Made by a program: the position numbers and the translations under genes. The notes under the pieces are model-generated. The model searched no databases. It was not told where the DNA came from and saw only the letters and a program-made list of their open reading frames with translations. A DNA stretch of 23,846 nucleotides from Flavobacterium psychrophilum (GTDB lineage Bacteria; Bacteroidota; Bacteroidia; Flavobacteriales; Flavobacteriaceae): NCBI GenBank assembly GCA_945861915.1, contig CAMAWK010000014.1, forward strand, positions 1 through 23,846, read 5' to 3'. Shown here piece after piece: positions 7,122 through 14,957 of this stretch (the stretch's first letter is position 1; the number at the start of each line of letters is the position of its first letter).

Positions 7122-9221
7122 TTATTTTAATAACTGAAAAGCAATCAAAGCCACAATATAAGCCAATCCACTCATAAAAATCAATTGTCCCAAAGGCCAT
7201 TTCCAGCTATTGGTTTCTTTTTTTGTAACAGCAAGCGTACTGGCGCATTGCATGGCAAAAGCATAAAACAACAAAAGGGAAACACCAGAGGCAAAATTAA
7301 ATATTTTTTTTCCAGTCTCAGGATGGACTTCTGCAGCCATTTTGTTTTTGATTGTATCTTCTTTATCGTTCGTTCCTACGCTGTAAATGGTTGCCAAAGT
7401 GCCTACAAAAACCTCTCTAGCCGCAAACGAACTGATGATGGCAATACCTATTTTCCAATCGTATCCCAAAGGAGCAATTGCGGGTTCGATACTTTTTCCC
7501 ATGACTCCAATAAAGGAATTTTCGAGTTTAAAAGCAGCAATTTTATTGTTTAATTCGTCTTCTGAGAGATTTGCGTTTTGGCTTTCTGATCTAATAATCG
7601 AATCGGCATTGTTGAATTTTTCTGTTGGTCCATAGGAAGCCATAAACCACAAAACCACCGAAATAGATAAGATAATTTTTCCCGCACCAAAAACAAAATC
7701 CTTCGTTTTTTCGATTACGTTGATTGCCACATTTTTGAATAGTGGCAATTTGTAATTGGGCATTTCGACCACAAAAAATGTTTTACAATTTAGTTTTAAT
7801 GCTTTGTTTAAAATATAAGCCGAAAAAATCGCCATTCCAAAACCCAACAAATACAACAACATCAAGGTCATTCCTTGTCGATTGATAATTCCTAAAACTT
7901 TTTCATCAGGAATAACCAGCCCTATAATTATAGCATACACAGGCAATCGAGCGGAACAAGTGGTGAAGGGCGTAACCAAAATAGTAATGAGTCGTTCTTT
8001 CCAGTTTTCGATATTTCGGGTTGCCATGATCGCTGGAATCGCACAGGCTGTCCCCGAAATTAAAGGCACAACGCTTTTACCCGAAAGTCCAAATCGACGC
8101 ATGATTTTATCCATCAAAAAAACCACCCGACTCATATAACCGCTTTCTTCGAGAATAGAAATAAACAAAAACAAAAAAGCAATTTGAGGGATAAATATTA
8201 AAATACCACCAATTCCGGGGATGATTCCTTGCGAAATTAAATTGGTAAAACTTCCTGCGGGTAATTGTTCGTTTGCCAATGAACTCAATTGTGCAAAAGT
8301 CGTATCGATATAATCCATCGGGATTTTCGACCATTCAAAAATAGATTGGAAAATGCCAAAAAGAATGAAAAAGAAAATCACATAACCCCAAAATTTATGT
8401 GTCAAGACTCGGTCTAATTTACTTCTGAAATCTCTAGCGATGGACTTGTCTATGGTTTGTCCTACTTTTAAAACTTCATTGATAAAATGGTAGCGTTTGA
8501 TGGTTTCTTTTTGCTGCAAACGTTTCAAATCGGAATGCGACTTGGTAAATGCACCTCGAATTTCGTTTCGTTCCAAGTTCAAGAAATTCACATCTTGCGT
8601 AATCACCAACCACAATTTGTACAACAATTGATTTGGAAACGTTTTTTGGAGATTAGAAAAATAATCCACATCAATACTTGAAGCGTTTACACAAGGCTCT
8701 TTTGATAAGGATTTATAATTAATAATTAGTTTTTTTAACTCCTCAATTCCCTCACCTTTTCGGGAACTGACTAGCGCAATTTTGGTTTTTAACTGATTTT
8801 CAAGATGCGGAATATCCAACGAAATTCCTTTGTATTTCATTCTATCAGACATATTAATGACCAAAATAGTCGGAATTTCAAGGTCTTTTATTTGGGTAAA
8901 AAGCAATAAATTTCGCTTTAAATTTTCGACTTCGGTAACCACCAAAGCCACATCAGGATAGAGTTTGTCGTTTTTGTTGAGTAACAATTCAATCACCACA
9001 CTTTCGTCAATCGAACTGGCATTTAGACTGTAGGTTCCTGGTAAATCAAGGATGTTGGCTTTGACATTATTAGATAATTTGCAAAAGCCAATTTTCTTTT
9101 CAACGGTAATACCTGGATAATTCCCCACCTGTTGATTCAAACCGGTAAGTTGGTTAAAAACGGATGTTTTACCAGTGTTTGGATTCCCAATTAGCGCCAC
9201 ATTGATGTTTTCCTTACTCAT
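7122..9221 (-). CDS. feoB: Ferrous iron transport protein B
   Basis: Inner-membrane Fe(II) transporter with an N-terminal G-protein domain; 699 residues. G-motifs are visible: G1 GNPNTGKTS at residues 12-20, G3 DLPG at 59-62, G4 NMSD at 123-126. The membrane part contains two Gate domains with the family segments GIIPGIGGILIFIPQIAFLF, SGYMSRVVFLMDKIMRRFGLSGKSVVPLISGTACAIPAIMATR and TPFTTCSARLPVYAI, whose cysteines lie in transmembrane segments. FSSFAAREVFVGTLATIY-like sequence appears near the C-terminus. The start ATG at 9221 lies 6 bp after the feoA stop; the next gene starts 6 bp after its own stop. The set is a tight feoA-feoB-small Cys-rich gene operon. Confidence 0.96.
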   Translation of the reverse strand: MSKENINVALIGNPNTGKTSVFNQLTGLNQQVGNYPGITVEKKIGFCKLSNNVKANILDLPGTYSLNASSIDESVVIELLLNKNDKLYPDVALVVTEVENLKRNLLLFTQIKDLEIPTILVINMSDRMKYKGISLDIPHLENQLKTKIALVSSRKGEGIEELKKLIINYKSLSKEPCVNASSIDVDYFSNLQKTFPNQLLYKLWLVITQDVNFLNLERNEIRGAFTKSHSDLKRLQQKETIKRYHFINEVLKVGQTIDKSIARDFRSKLDRVLTHKFWGYVIFFFILFGIFQSIFEWSKIPMDYIDTTFAQLSSLANEQLPAGSFTNLISQGIIPGIGGILIFIPQIAFLFLFISILEESGYMSRVVFLMDKIMRRFGLSGKSVVPLISGTACAIPAIMATRNIENWKERLITILVTPFTTCSARLPVYAIIIGLVIPDEKVLGIINRQGMTLMLLYLLGFGMAIFSAYILNKALKLNCKTFFVVEMPNYKLPLFKNVAINVIEKTKDFVFGAGKIILSISVVLWFMASYGPTEKFNNADSIIRSESQNANLSEDELNNKIAAFKLENSFIGVMGKSIEPAIAPLGYDWKIGIAIISSFAAREVFVGTLATIYSVGTNDKEDTIKNKMAAEVHPETGKKIFNFASGVSLLLFYAFAMQCASTLAVTKKETNSWKWPLGQLIFMSGLAYIVALIAFQLLK

Positions 9222-9227
9222 CTTGGC

Positions 9228-9467
9228 TTACTGATTTTTGTTAAGCATTTCAACCTGAATTTCCTGCGCTGTCTCTAATCGAATAGCCAAATGCGAACCA
9301 TTTACATTGAGGTATAAAGGATCACCAAAAGGTGCAATTTGAATTAATTCAACTTTGTTCCCAGGCAAACAGCCCATTTCGAGTAATTTTAATGGAATGG
9401 CTTCGACATCAAAATCTTTGATGATGGCTAAATCTCCTTTTTTTAGGTTGGCGATAGTAGGTTGCAA
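9228..9467 (-). CDS. feoA: Ferrous iron transport protein A
   Basis: A 79-residue SH3-like cytoplasmic partner of FeoB. The sequence ANLKKGDLAIIKDF, LLEMGCLPGNKVELIQIAPFGDPLYLNVNGSHLAIRLETAQEIQVE is diagnostic. No in-frame ATG exists near the N-terminus: reading upstream, the codons are a stop (TAA), GAT and then TTG at 9467, so TTG is the likely start. A promoter-like TACTTTTG lies 27 bp upstream of the start, and a perfect 22-bp palindrome lies behind that, suggesting metal-dependent repression of the operon. Confidence 0.92.
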   Translation of the reverse strand: MQPTIANLKKGDLAIIKDFDVEAIPLKLLEMGCLPGNKVELIQIAPFGDPLYLNVNGSHLAIRLETAQEIQVEMLNKNQ

Positions 9468-9493
9468 ATCTTATTTAGATTGAATTAAGATTA

Positions 9494-9501
9494 CAAAAGT
9501 A
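9494..9501 (-). promoter_or_regulatory. -7 box of the feo promoter
   Basis: On the minus strand the site reads TACTTTTG, a perfect match to the Bacteroidota -7 consensus TAnnTTTG. It is 27 bp upstream of the feoA TTG start, so the leader would be about 20 nt. A canonical TTG -33 box at 20-bp spacing is not seen; the nearest TTG is inside the palindrome, 25 bp away. Confidence 0.55.
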
Positions 9502-9518
9502 CTGATAAAAAAAGAATT

Positions 9519-9540
9519 TAAAATGACAATTGTCATTTTA
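9519..9540. promoter_or_regulatory. 22-bp perfect palindrome, operator candidate for feo
   Basis: Half-site TAAAATGACAA (9519-9529) and its exact reverse complement (9530-9540) meet without a spacer. It overlaps where the -33 contact of the feo promoter would be. Repressors of Feo operons in other bacteria belong to the Fur or DtxR/MntR families and use palindromes of about 19-22 bp; the sequence does not decide which one would bind here. Confidence 0.55.
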
Positions 9541-9563
9541 TCGGGCTAAATGGATGAAAAATT

Positions 9564-9625
9564 TAAACACGAATTTCACAAATTTACACGAATTAATTTG
9601 TGTAAATTTGTGAAATTCGTGTTTA
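9564..9625. terminator. Perfect 26-bp hairpin, terminator-like
   Basis: Arms 9564-9589 and 9600-9625 are perfect inverted copies (CACGAATTTCACAAATTTAC type) around a 10-nt loop. On the minus strand it starts 11 bp after the stop of the SCO1 gene and is followed by AAATTTTTC, a short U-tract, so it fits a terminator between the SCO1 gene and the feo operon. It belongs to the ATTCGTG repeat family. The perfect match implies a recent origin or active maintenance. Confidence 0.7.
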
Positions 9626-9636
9626 CTTTATTATAT

Positions 9637-10302
9637 TTAATCTTCCAAAAGCCAATTAATATCTTCTATTAAACGAGTGATTTCCTCTTTTTTGGTGCCG
9701 TCATAAAAACCACGAACTCGTTTTTTGGTGTCGATCAAAACAAAATTTTCGGTATGAACCATATCGTATAATTCCTCAGGTTTGCCTTGTTTTACTGCCA
9801 AAAATGATTTTCGAGCCATAGCATAAATCGCTTTTTTGTCGCCTGTAACTAAGTTCCATTTAGTATCAATTACACCATTTAATTGGGCATAGTCTTTCAA
9901 AACCGAAACCGAATCTACATCAGGCATGACCGTAAAAGAAAGTATTTTGACTTTCGGATTGTTCAAAAATGCTTTCTGAACATCGAATAAATTAGTGGTC
10001 ATTTTTGGGCAAATCGACCCACAAGTAGTGAAGAAAAAATCGGCTACATAAATCGTGTTTTCATAGTCTTTTTGGGTAATAACTTTTCCGTTTTGATTGG
10101 TAAAGGAAAAATCGGCAATCGTGTGGTATTTGCTTTTGTATTGCATCGTCGAATCAACCAGTTCTGGGTTGACATCCGCAGGATTAAAGATGGGAAGCGA
10201 CTTTTTGGGTTTTATTGCATTATAAAATAATGAAATCGTAATCACTGAAAAAATCAACAACCCAATAAAAAATTTTCGATATTGATACAAAAAGGAGCGC
10301 AT
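9637..10302 (-). CDS. SCO1/SenC family copper chaperone
   Basis: A 221-residue thioredoxin-fold protein, probably anchored in the inner membrane by an N-terminal helix (FFIGLLIFSVITISLFY, about residues 11-27) with the domain in the periplasm. The copper-binding motif FTTCGSICPK gives C94 and C98, and the third ligand is H183 in MVHTENFVLID. Known members deliver copper to the CuA site of cytochrome oxidase or act as thiol reductases. No oxidase genes are in the window. It is separated from feoA by a strong hairpin, so it probably forms a transcript with the genes on its right. Confidence 0.9.
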   Translation of the reverse strand: MRSFLYQYRKFFIGLLIFSVITISLFYNAIKPKKSLPIFNPADVNPELVDSTMQYKSKYHTIADFSFTNQNGKVITQKDYENTIYVADFFFTTCGSICPKMTTNLFDVQKAFLNNPKVKILSFTVMPDVDSVSVLKDYAQLNGVIDTKWNLVTGDKKAIYAMARKSFLAVKQGKPEELYDMVHTENFVLIDTKKRVRGFYDGTKKEEITRLIEDINWLLED

Positions 10303-10336
10303 AAACTATTTTTTTCAAAAGTACTAAATAAGCGAA

Positions 10337-11269
10337 TTATTCTCCCTCTGTTTTAACTTTTCGGATGGAATAATTAACCAAATACAAACCAATTAAAGTA
10401 ATAAAACCACCTATGATAATAAAAACCGTCAAGGCTTCGCCAAAGAAAAGTGTACCAAAAATAACCGCCACAATTGGATTAATGTATGCATAAATACTGC
10501 TTATTTCGGGTGGTAATTTTTGTAAAGCATAAATAAAAGCGATAAAAGTCAAAACCGAACCAATAATCACCAAATACGCCATTGCCCACCACGATTGTGC
10601 AGGAATTTCGGTGACAGAAACACCAGCATCAGTCAGTTCGGTAACAACCAAAATAAAAAAACTCGATAGCAACATTTGCAATCCCAAGCTAAAATACGGA
10701 TTGAAACTCGCCGCCTTTTTTTTGGTGTACAACGAGCCAAAAGCCCAAGTGACGGTCGCTAACAACGACAGGAAAATACCAAACTGAAAATCAGGATTAA
10801 TAAAATCGGCTAGATGATCATAAAAAATAAAACAGATACCGCCAAAACTGACTAAAAATCCCAAAATGGACAAGCGGTTTATTTTTTCGCCTTTGAAAAG
10901 CATAATCAGTACAATCCAAATGGGGAAAATCGCTCCGATAATCGCTCCCAACCCACTGCTAATGTATTTCACGCCCCAAGTACTGAGTCCGTTGCTACAA
11001 ACAAAATTGAGAACAGTCAAAATAAGGATGGTTTTCCATTGTTTGCCTTTGGGCCAAGGCGTTTTTTTGAACAAAAAATAACCCACATACAAAATCCCGC
11101 CTATTCCTTGTCGGATTCCCGCCATCTGAAAAGCGGGCATACATTCGACCGCTACTTTCGAGGCAATCCAAGTAGTTCCCCAAAAAAAACTCACCCAGCA
11201 CAACGCCAAAATAGGCAAACCAATTGTGTTTATTTTGGATAAAAAAGCTGTTTGAATTCGGGCTCTCAC
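10337..11269 (-). CDS. EamA/DMT-family transporter
   Basis: A 310-residue inner-membrane protein of the drug/metabolite transporter superfamily with about ten membrane helices in two EamA repeats. The repeats begin around ALCWVSFFWGTTWIASKVAVECMPAFQMAGIRQGIGGILY and SLLATVTWAFGSLYTKKKAASFNPYFSLGLQMLLSS. The second ends with the typical YAYINPIVAVIFGTLFFGEALTVFIIIGGFITLIGLYLVN. The start is GTG at 11269, one base after the stop of the upstream gene, so the two genes are translationally close. The substrate cannot be told; the family exports amino acids, nucleosides and other metabolites. Confidence 0.88.
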   Translation of the reverse strand: MRARIQTAFLSKINTIGLPILALCWVSFFWGTTWIASKVAVECMPAFQMAGIRQGIGGILYVGYFLFKKTPWPKGKQWKTILILTVLNFVCSNGLSTWGVKYISSGLGAIIGAIFPIWIVLIMLFKGEKINRLSILGFLVSFGGICFIFYDHLADFINPDFQFGIFLSLLATVTWAFGSLYTKKKAASFNPYFSLGLQMLLSSFFILVVTELTDAGVSVTEIPAQSWWAMAYLVIIGSVLTFIAFIYALQKLPPEISSIYAYINPIVAVIFGTLFFGEALTVFIIIGGFITLIGLYLVNYSIRKVKTEGE

Positions 11270-11270
11270 G

Positions 11271-12101
11271 CTACAAATTGGGTTTTGAAAAAGTGTATCC
11301 TAAAACAGTTTCGATTTTGGTACTCAAAATTGTTTTGCCAAAAGTAGGGCTTTCCAAACTAAATTGAGGTAATTCAAGCCCGAAATCAAGGGCTTTTTGG
11401 GTGTAATATTCCTCACGACTGGGATGTAATGGCGCTACAGCGTTGAAGGTTTGGCCAAATACTTCTATTTGCTCAGTATGACAAATAATCCTCAAAATAA
11501 TCCCGATACAATCCTCTTGATGAATCAAATTGATAGGTGCTTTGGGATTTTCGAGGTTTCTTTTTCCAGCCAAAAACGGAATCGGGTGGCGGTCTTCGCC
11601 AATTAATCCGCCAAAACGAACAATAGTTGTTTTGAAATTATTATTGTTTTGCAAAAGTGCTTCAACAACAACGAGTTGTTTGCCACTTTCGGTTTCGGGA
11701 TTCAAAGGCGAATCTTCGGTAATGATGGAATTATCTTCCGGATAAACCGAAGTTGAACTCACAAAAAGTACATTTTTGACTGTCGATTTTTCGATATGCG
11801 GAATCAGATGCTGCATTTTTTTTACAAAAATAGCTTCCAAAGGATTTACAGCATTGTTTCCTCTCAATTTGGGTGGAATGTCAATAATGAGTGTTTCACT
11901 TTCGTGAAGGAAATCGGTACAATTCCCAGAAACGCCATCACTTTCTAACGTAATAAGAAAAGGATTGATTCCAACATCTTGTAAAAAAGTCATTTTATCT
12001 TCGGAGGTTGTCGAACCTTTTACCGAAAATCCTATTTCTATCAAGGCTTTCGCCAAAGGCAATCCCAACCAACCACAACCCAAGATGCTTATTTGTTTCA
12101 T
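11271..12101 (-). CDS. NAD(P)-dependent epimerase/dehydratase-like protein (YeeZ type)
   Basis: A 276-residue protein with an N-terminal Rossmann fold: MKQISILGCGWLGLPLAKALIEIG, where GCGWLG replaces the classic GxxGxxG. It resembles extended short-chain dehydrogenases of the YeeZ group. SSTSVYPED (about residues 115-123) supplies the Ser/Tyr seen in SDR active sites, but a canonical YxxxK is not obvious. The start ATG at 12101 precedes the Rossmann strand; 49 further in-frame codons upstream read through CACAGATT intergenic repeats and are rejected. It lies one base upstream of the EamA gene. The substrate is unknown. Confidence 0.8.
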   Translation of the reverse strand: MKQISILGCGWLGLPLAKALIEIGFSVKGSTTSEDKMTFLQDVGINPFLITLESDGVSGNCTDFLHESETLIIDIPPKLRGNNAVNPLEAIFVKKMQHLIPHIEKSTVKNVLFVSSTSVYPEDNSIITEDSPLNPETESGKQLVVVEALLQNNNNFKTTIVRFGGLIGEDRHPIPFLAGKRNLENPKAPINLIHQEDCIGIILRIICHTEQIEVFGQTFNAVAPLHPSREEYYTQKALDFGLELPQFSLESPTFGKTILSTKIETVLGYTFSKPNL

Positions 12102-12563
12102 ATTATTATTTTTATTTTCCACAGATTTAAATAGACTTTTTATGTTGAAAATAGTTGTCTTTTTTTTGCCACAGATTAACACAGATTTAAACGGATTTTT
12201 ATTAGTTTTACTTGTTGGGTGTAATTCGTAAAAATTCAAATAAACCAAATTAATTTAAAAATTAAACCACATAGATTCATAGAAAAAAGAGTTTGATAGC
12301 CCATTTTATGGGTTTAACTAGCTCTGTATTCTATAATAAAGCGAAGCTTCTTTTTTTAATTTTCAAAATCTATGAATCTATGTGGTGAAAAATTAATTAA
12401 TTGAATTACACCCAACGGGTTAGTTTTTATATTTTTGAATGCGGTCACAAATTGTTACCACATAATTTTTTTTAAAAGAAAACAAATCTGTGCAAATCTG
12501 TTTAATCCGTCCCGATAGCTATCGGGATCCGTGGCTAATTTTTATTTTGAGCGTAGCGAACCG
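12102..12563. repeat. Non-coding block of nested inverted repeats
   Basis: No credible gene here. Three inverted pairs are nested: outer 12168-12188 with 12494-12535 (CACAGATT family, right arm interrupted), middle 12214-12227 with 12403-12416 (GTTGGGTGTAATTC, perfect 14 bp), inner 12266-12282 with 12370-12386 (ACCACATAGATTCATAG, perfect 17 bp). A further CCACAGATTTAAAT word is at 12119-12132. The inner loop holds a small CCCAT/ATGGG hairpin near 12299-12313 and GCGAAGC words. The block separates the epimerase-like gene from the zinc-ribbon gene. Confidence 0.7.
12506..12531. repeat. 18-bp palindrome flanked by 4-bp direct repeats
   Basis: TCCCGATAGCTATCGGGA (12510-12527) is a perfect palindrome. 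It is flanked by TCCG at 12506-12509 and TCCG at 12528-12531. Removing 22 bp restores AATCCGTGGC, the normal end of the CACAGATT/AATCTGTG repeat arm. This suggests a small palindromic insertion with a target duplication. Confidence 0.65.
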
Positions 12564-12914
12564 CTAAAAGCCTTTTTTCACCAACATATAATAATCCCCT
12601 TCCAAAACCCGATACCCTTGATCGTACACAAAATAATACTTATTGCCCGTATTGGTGTTCAGGATATTGGTAAAAAATTCAAAGTCAAAACCCTTGCTCA
12701 ATAGTTTCGATTTGGTGGTTTTTGATTTTTCTTCTGGATTTAGTTCCGACAGAATACGGTAATTTTTGCGCAGTTTGTTGTTTACATTGCGCATAAAATT
12801 GGTGCTGTCTTTGTTTATTTTGTTGTTGTAGGCATTGCGGCAACCGTCGCTACAAAACTTTTTGTCTTCGCGACCTACAATTTTATCTCCACATTCTAGG
12901 CAGGTTTTGTCCAT
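12564..12914 (-). CDS. Zinc-ribbon protein of unknown function
   Basis: A 116-residue protein. The N-terminus is MDKTCLECGDKIVGREDKKFCSDGCRNAYNN, a zinc-ribbon with CxxC (C5, C8) and CxxxC (C21, C25), as in DUF2116-like proteins. The rest is charged, ending FVYDQGYRVLEGDYYMLVKKGF, and has no motif I recognise. It probably is a small cytoplasmic nucleic-acid or protein-binding factor, but this is inference from the ribbon alone. It starts 12 bp after the stop of the YfiT/DinB gene and ends beside the repeat block. Confidence 0.75.
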   Translation of the reverse strand: MDKTCLECGDKIVGREDKKFCSDGCRNAYNNKINKDSTNFMRNVNNKLRKNYRILSELNPEEKSKTTKSKLLSKGFDFEFFTNILNTNTGNKYYFVYDQGYRVLEGDYYMLVKKGF

Positions 12915-12926
12915 AGTTTTAATATT

Positions 12927-13475
12927 TTAAAATTGACCTTTGTGTTGTAACGCTTGTTCGATATGCGCCAAATGATGGTTACAATGCCAAGCATACATCC
13001 CGATTACTTCATCTAAACAAGAAGTTTTACCAGTCGCTGGATGCGTAAATGTTCGTTTTAAATCCGTTTCGCCCAAACTTTTGAGCAACAAAACCCAACG
13101 ATAATGAACGCTTTCTAGGAGTTGAAGCGAATGGAAAATGTCATCGGAATTACCATCAACCAGTTTTGCCCATAATTGCTCTTCATAAGGTTTTATAGTT
13201 GGATTGTCTTCGGTCAAAGCGAGTTTAAACCGAATAATCGAATTTATATGACTATCGGCGCAATGATGCACCACTTGTTTGATGCTCCAACCCTCGGGGC
13301 GATAAATCCAATTCAACTGCTCGACAGAAAGTGTTGATGTGATTTTTTTTATTTTATTGGGGAATGTTTCTATGGCTGAAATCCAAGTTTCAAGCTGTTC
13401 TTGAGAGATTACCTCTGGTTTTTGGTATCTGCCGATGGGGTATTTTAGGATTTCTAAAGTAGTTTCTTTGTTCAT
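12927..13475 (-). CDS. YfiT/DinB-family putative metal-dependent transferase
   Basis: A 182-residue four-helix DinB-fold protein. The N-terminus EILKYPIGRYQKPEVIS matches the YfiT subgroup (putative bacillithiol S-transferases or metal-dependent hydrolases). Candidate metal ligands are the histidines of VVHHCADSH (H70/H71) and of YAWHCNHHLAHI (H164, H167, H168, H171). GRYQ and W63 (PEGWSIKQ) are also family features. It lies between the zinc-ribbon and M28 genes with gaps of 12 bp each, so it seems part of one operon. A truncated relative of its 5' end lies at 14603-14761, on the other side of the M28 gene. Confidence 0.85.
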   Translation of the reverse strand: MNKETTLEILKYPIGRYQKPEVISQEQLETWISAIETFPNKIKKITSTLSVEQLNWIYRPEGWSIKQVVHHCADSHINSIIRFKLALTEDNPTIKPYEEQLWAKLVDGNSDDIFHSLQLLESVHYRWVLLLKSLGETDLKRTFTHPATGKTSCLDEVIGMYAWHCNHHLAHIEQALQHKGQF

Positions 13476-13487
13476 TGTCTTTGGATT

Positions 13488-14501
13488 TTAATTTTTATCT
13501 AATTCTAAAACAATATTTGTAATTAGGTTCACCACGGAACCATAAAACTTTAAATTGACTTTTTCGAATTCATCCGTATGTTGATGGTAGTCTGGGGTAT
13601 CCATAACGCCCAAGTATAGAAATGGAATTCCTTTTTTGTGGAAAGGAGCATGATCGCTACTTTCTGTCCAGTTGTCAATAAATGCTGTTTTCTTAACGGG
13701 TTTATCAAATCCAAATAGAACATCAATATTGGTTAGGTTTTGTAATGGCGCAATTATCTTTCTCAATTTAGGATGGTAATTTGTCCCAACAATAATTAAT
13801 TCATCATTAGTGTCATTTCTAGAAATCATATCAAGGTTTATATTCATTTTAATTGACGAAAGATTTATGGGCGAATGGTCAACAAAATAAGCTGATCCAG
13901 CAGTGCCTTCCGATTCTTCTGCATCAAAAAAGCAAAAAACCAAAGAGTGACTCGGTTTGTGAATTGAAAAATACTGAGCCAATGCTAGTAAACCACAAAC
14001 ACCAGAAGCATTGTCGTCGGCACCGTTGTATATTTTGCTATCAATAACCCCTAAATGATCATAATGTGCCGACAGTACAATATAGTCTTCGGGGTAAGTC
14101 GTTCCTCGAATACATCCCGCAATATTTGTCGCATCGGGAAAATATGTGCCATTGTTTGTATAGGTAAAATGTTGTTTATAGGTGTCATTAAATGAAGAAA
14201 CCCCCAATTTTTTTAACCGATTTATGATGAAATCTTGCGCAATATAAGATTCTTTTGTTCCAGGAAACCTACCTTTCAAACTATCACTTGATAAAAACTG
14301 TAAGTCTTTTGTAATTGTAGTTGGGTCTGTAATCAAGATTTCAGAAATTGGCGCTTTAGATTGTAATGCTTTTCGTTGTGATTGAATTTCAGCATACGCT
14401 TTTTGTGTTGGATTACAGCCGGTAAAAAATAAAATACTAACTATAATTCCCACTAAAAGGGGAAACGCATTGGGTTTTGAATTAAAAAATAATAGTTTCA
14501 T
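13488..14501 (-). CDS. M28-family metallopeptidase, lipoprotein
   Basis: A 337-residue zinc aminopeptidase-like protein. Its N-terminus has a lipoprotein signal ending in SILFFTGC (C29), so it should be lipid-anchored in the envelope. Candidate di-zinc site residues are in order: H146 (SAHYDHLG), D162 (NGADDNASG), E195/E196 (FDAEESEG), D224 (NLDMIS) and H284 (SSDHAPF). The domain is complete to the C-terminus. It would release N-terminal amino acids from peptides; true substrates are unknown. It starts about 100 bp from a truncated YfiT/DinB copy, with no clear promoter in between. Confidence 0.9.
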   Translation of the reverse strand: MKLLFFNSKPNAFPLLVGIIVSILFFTGCNPTQKAYAEIQSQRKALQSKAPISEILITDPTTITKDLQFLSSDSLKGRFPGTKESYIAQDFIINRLKKLGVSSFNDTYKQHFTYTNNGTYFPDATNIAGCIRGTTYPEDYIVLSAHYDHLGVIDSKIYNGADDNASGVCGLLALAQYFSIHKPSHSLVFCFFDAEESEGTAGSAYFVDHSPINLSSIKMNINLDMISRNDTNDELIIVGTNYHPKLRKIIAPLQNLTNIDVLFGFDKPVKKTAFIDNWTESSDHAPFHKKGIPFLYLGVMDTPDYHQHTDEFEKVNLKFYGSVVNLITNIVLELDKN

Positions 14502-14602
14502 GGTGTAATTATATTTGTTATCATTTTTAGTTAAACTTAAAACTAAATTTTGTTTTGGTTATTAAACCCCAAACAAGCTGTTTTAGAATAGTGAAGAAAC
14601 AG

Positions 14603-14761
14603 TTAAAAAAAAAAGTTTAAAAAATCATATTGGTTTATTTTGCTAGATAAACTTTCAATGGCTTCAATCCAAGTTTTTAAATCAGCTTCAGAAATGACTT
14701 CTGGCTTTTGACAGTGTTTTATTGGGTATTTAAGTTTTTCTAAAGTAGTTTCTTTGTTCAC
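14603..14761 (-). pseudogene. Truncated 5' copy of the YfiT/DinB gene
   Basis: Reading from GTG at 14761, the frame gives 52 residues, beginning VNKETTLEKLKYPIKHCQKP and continuing EVISEADLKTWIEAIESLSSKI. It aligns with the first ~43 residues of the YfiT/DinB protein at 12927-13475 (MNKETTLEILKYPIGRYQKP..., TWISAIETFPNKI). After that the similarity stops, a 10-bp T-run follows and the frame closes. The GTG replaces ATG, and the conserved R16 is lost. It looks like a remnant of a duplicated gene whose metal-binding parts are gone. Expression of a peptide cannot be excluded. Confidence 0.75.
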
Positions 14762-14830
14762 AATATTATAAGTTTATTTCATTTAAAATCAATCAAATAT
14801 ACTACATATTTTCCATTTACAAACGCTTAC

Positions 14831-14868
14831 AAATAGTTACAACCGAAAGTAAATAGTTAGTAACCGAA
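14831..14868. repeat. Direct repeat upstream of ssb
   Basis: AAATAGTTACAACCGAA (14831-14847) recurs as AAATAGTTAGTAACCGAA (14851-14868), 20 bp apart, two helical turns. It lies about 90-130 bp before the ssb start, upstream of the weak -7 candidate. A regulator-binding site is possible but not shown. Confidence 0.45.
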
Positions 14869-14957
14869 TAAAGTTTTAAAGCTATCACATCTTTGCCCTG
14901 TTGATTTGAACGAGTCATTCAACAAAACTTTTATAAACCATTTAAATTTTACACGCC

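Larger units (their letters stand above)
14504..14957. other. Gap between M28 and ssb genes
   Basis: Besides the gene remnant at 14603-14761 and the direct repeat at 14831-14868, this AT-rich gap holds no gene I can support. A weak -7-like CATCTTTG (14888-14895, 7 of 8 to TAnnTTTG) lies about 60 bp before ssb, but no good TTG box sits at the right distance, so the ssb promoter is uncertain. Confidence 0.5.

Noticed and set aside
7185..8139. Several plus-strand open frames opposite feoB
   Set aside because: They are antisense to a fully recognised FeoB reading frame.
12102..12248. 49-residue N-terminal extension of the epimerase-like protein
   Set aside because: It is read through CACAGATT intergenic repeats, and the Rossmann strand begins at the later ATG.
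12102..12563. Small insertion sequence or tRNA gene in the repeat-rich gap
   Set aside because: No transposase frame, no cloverleaf; only nested inverted repeats are seen.
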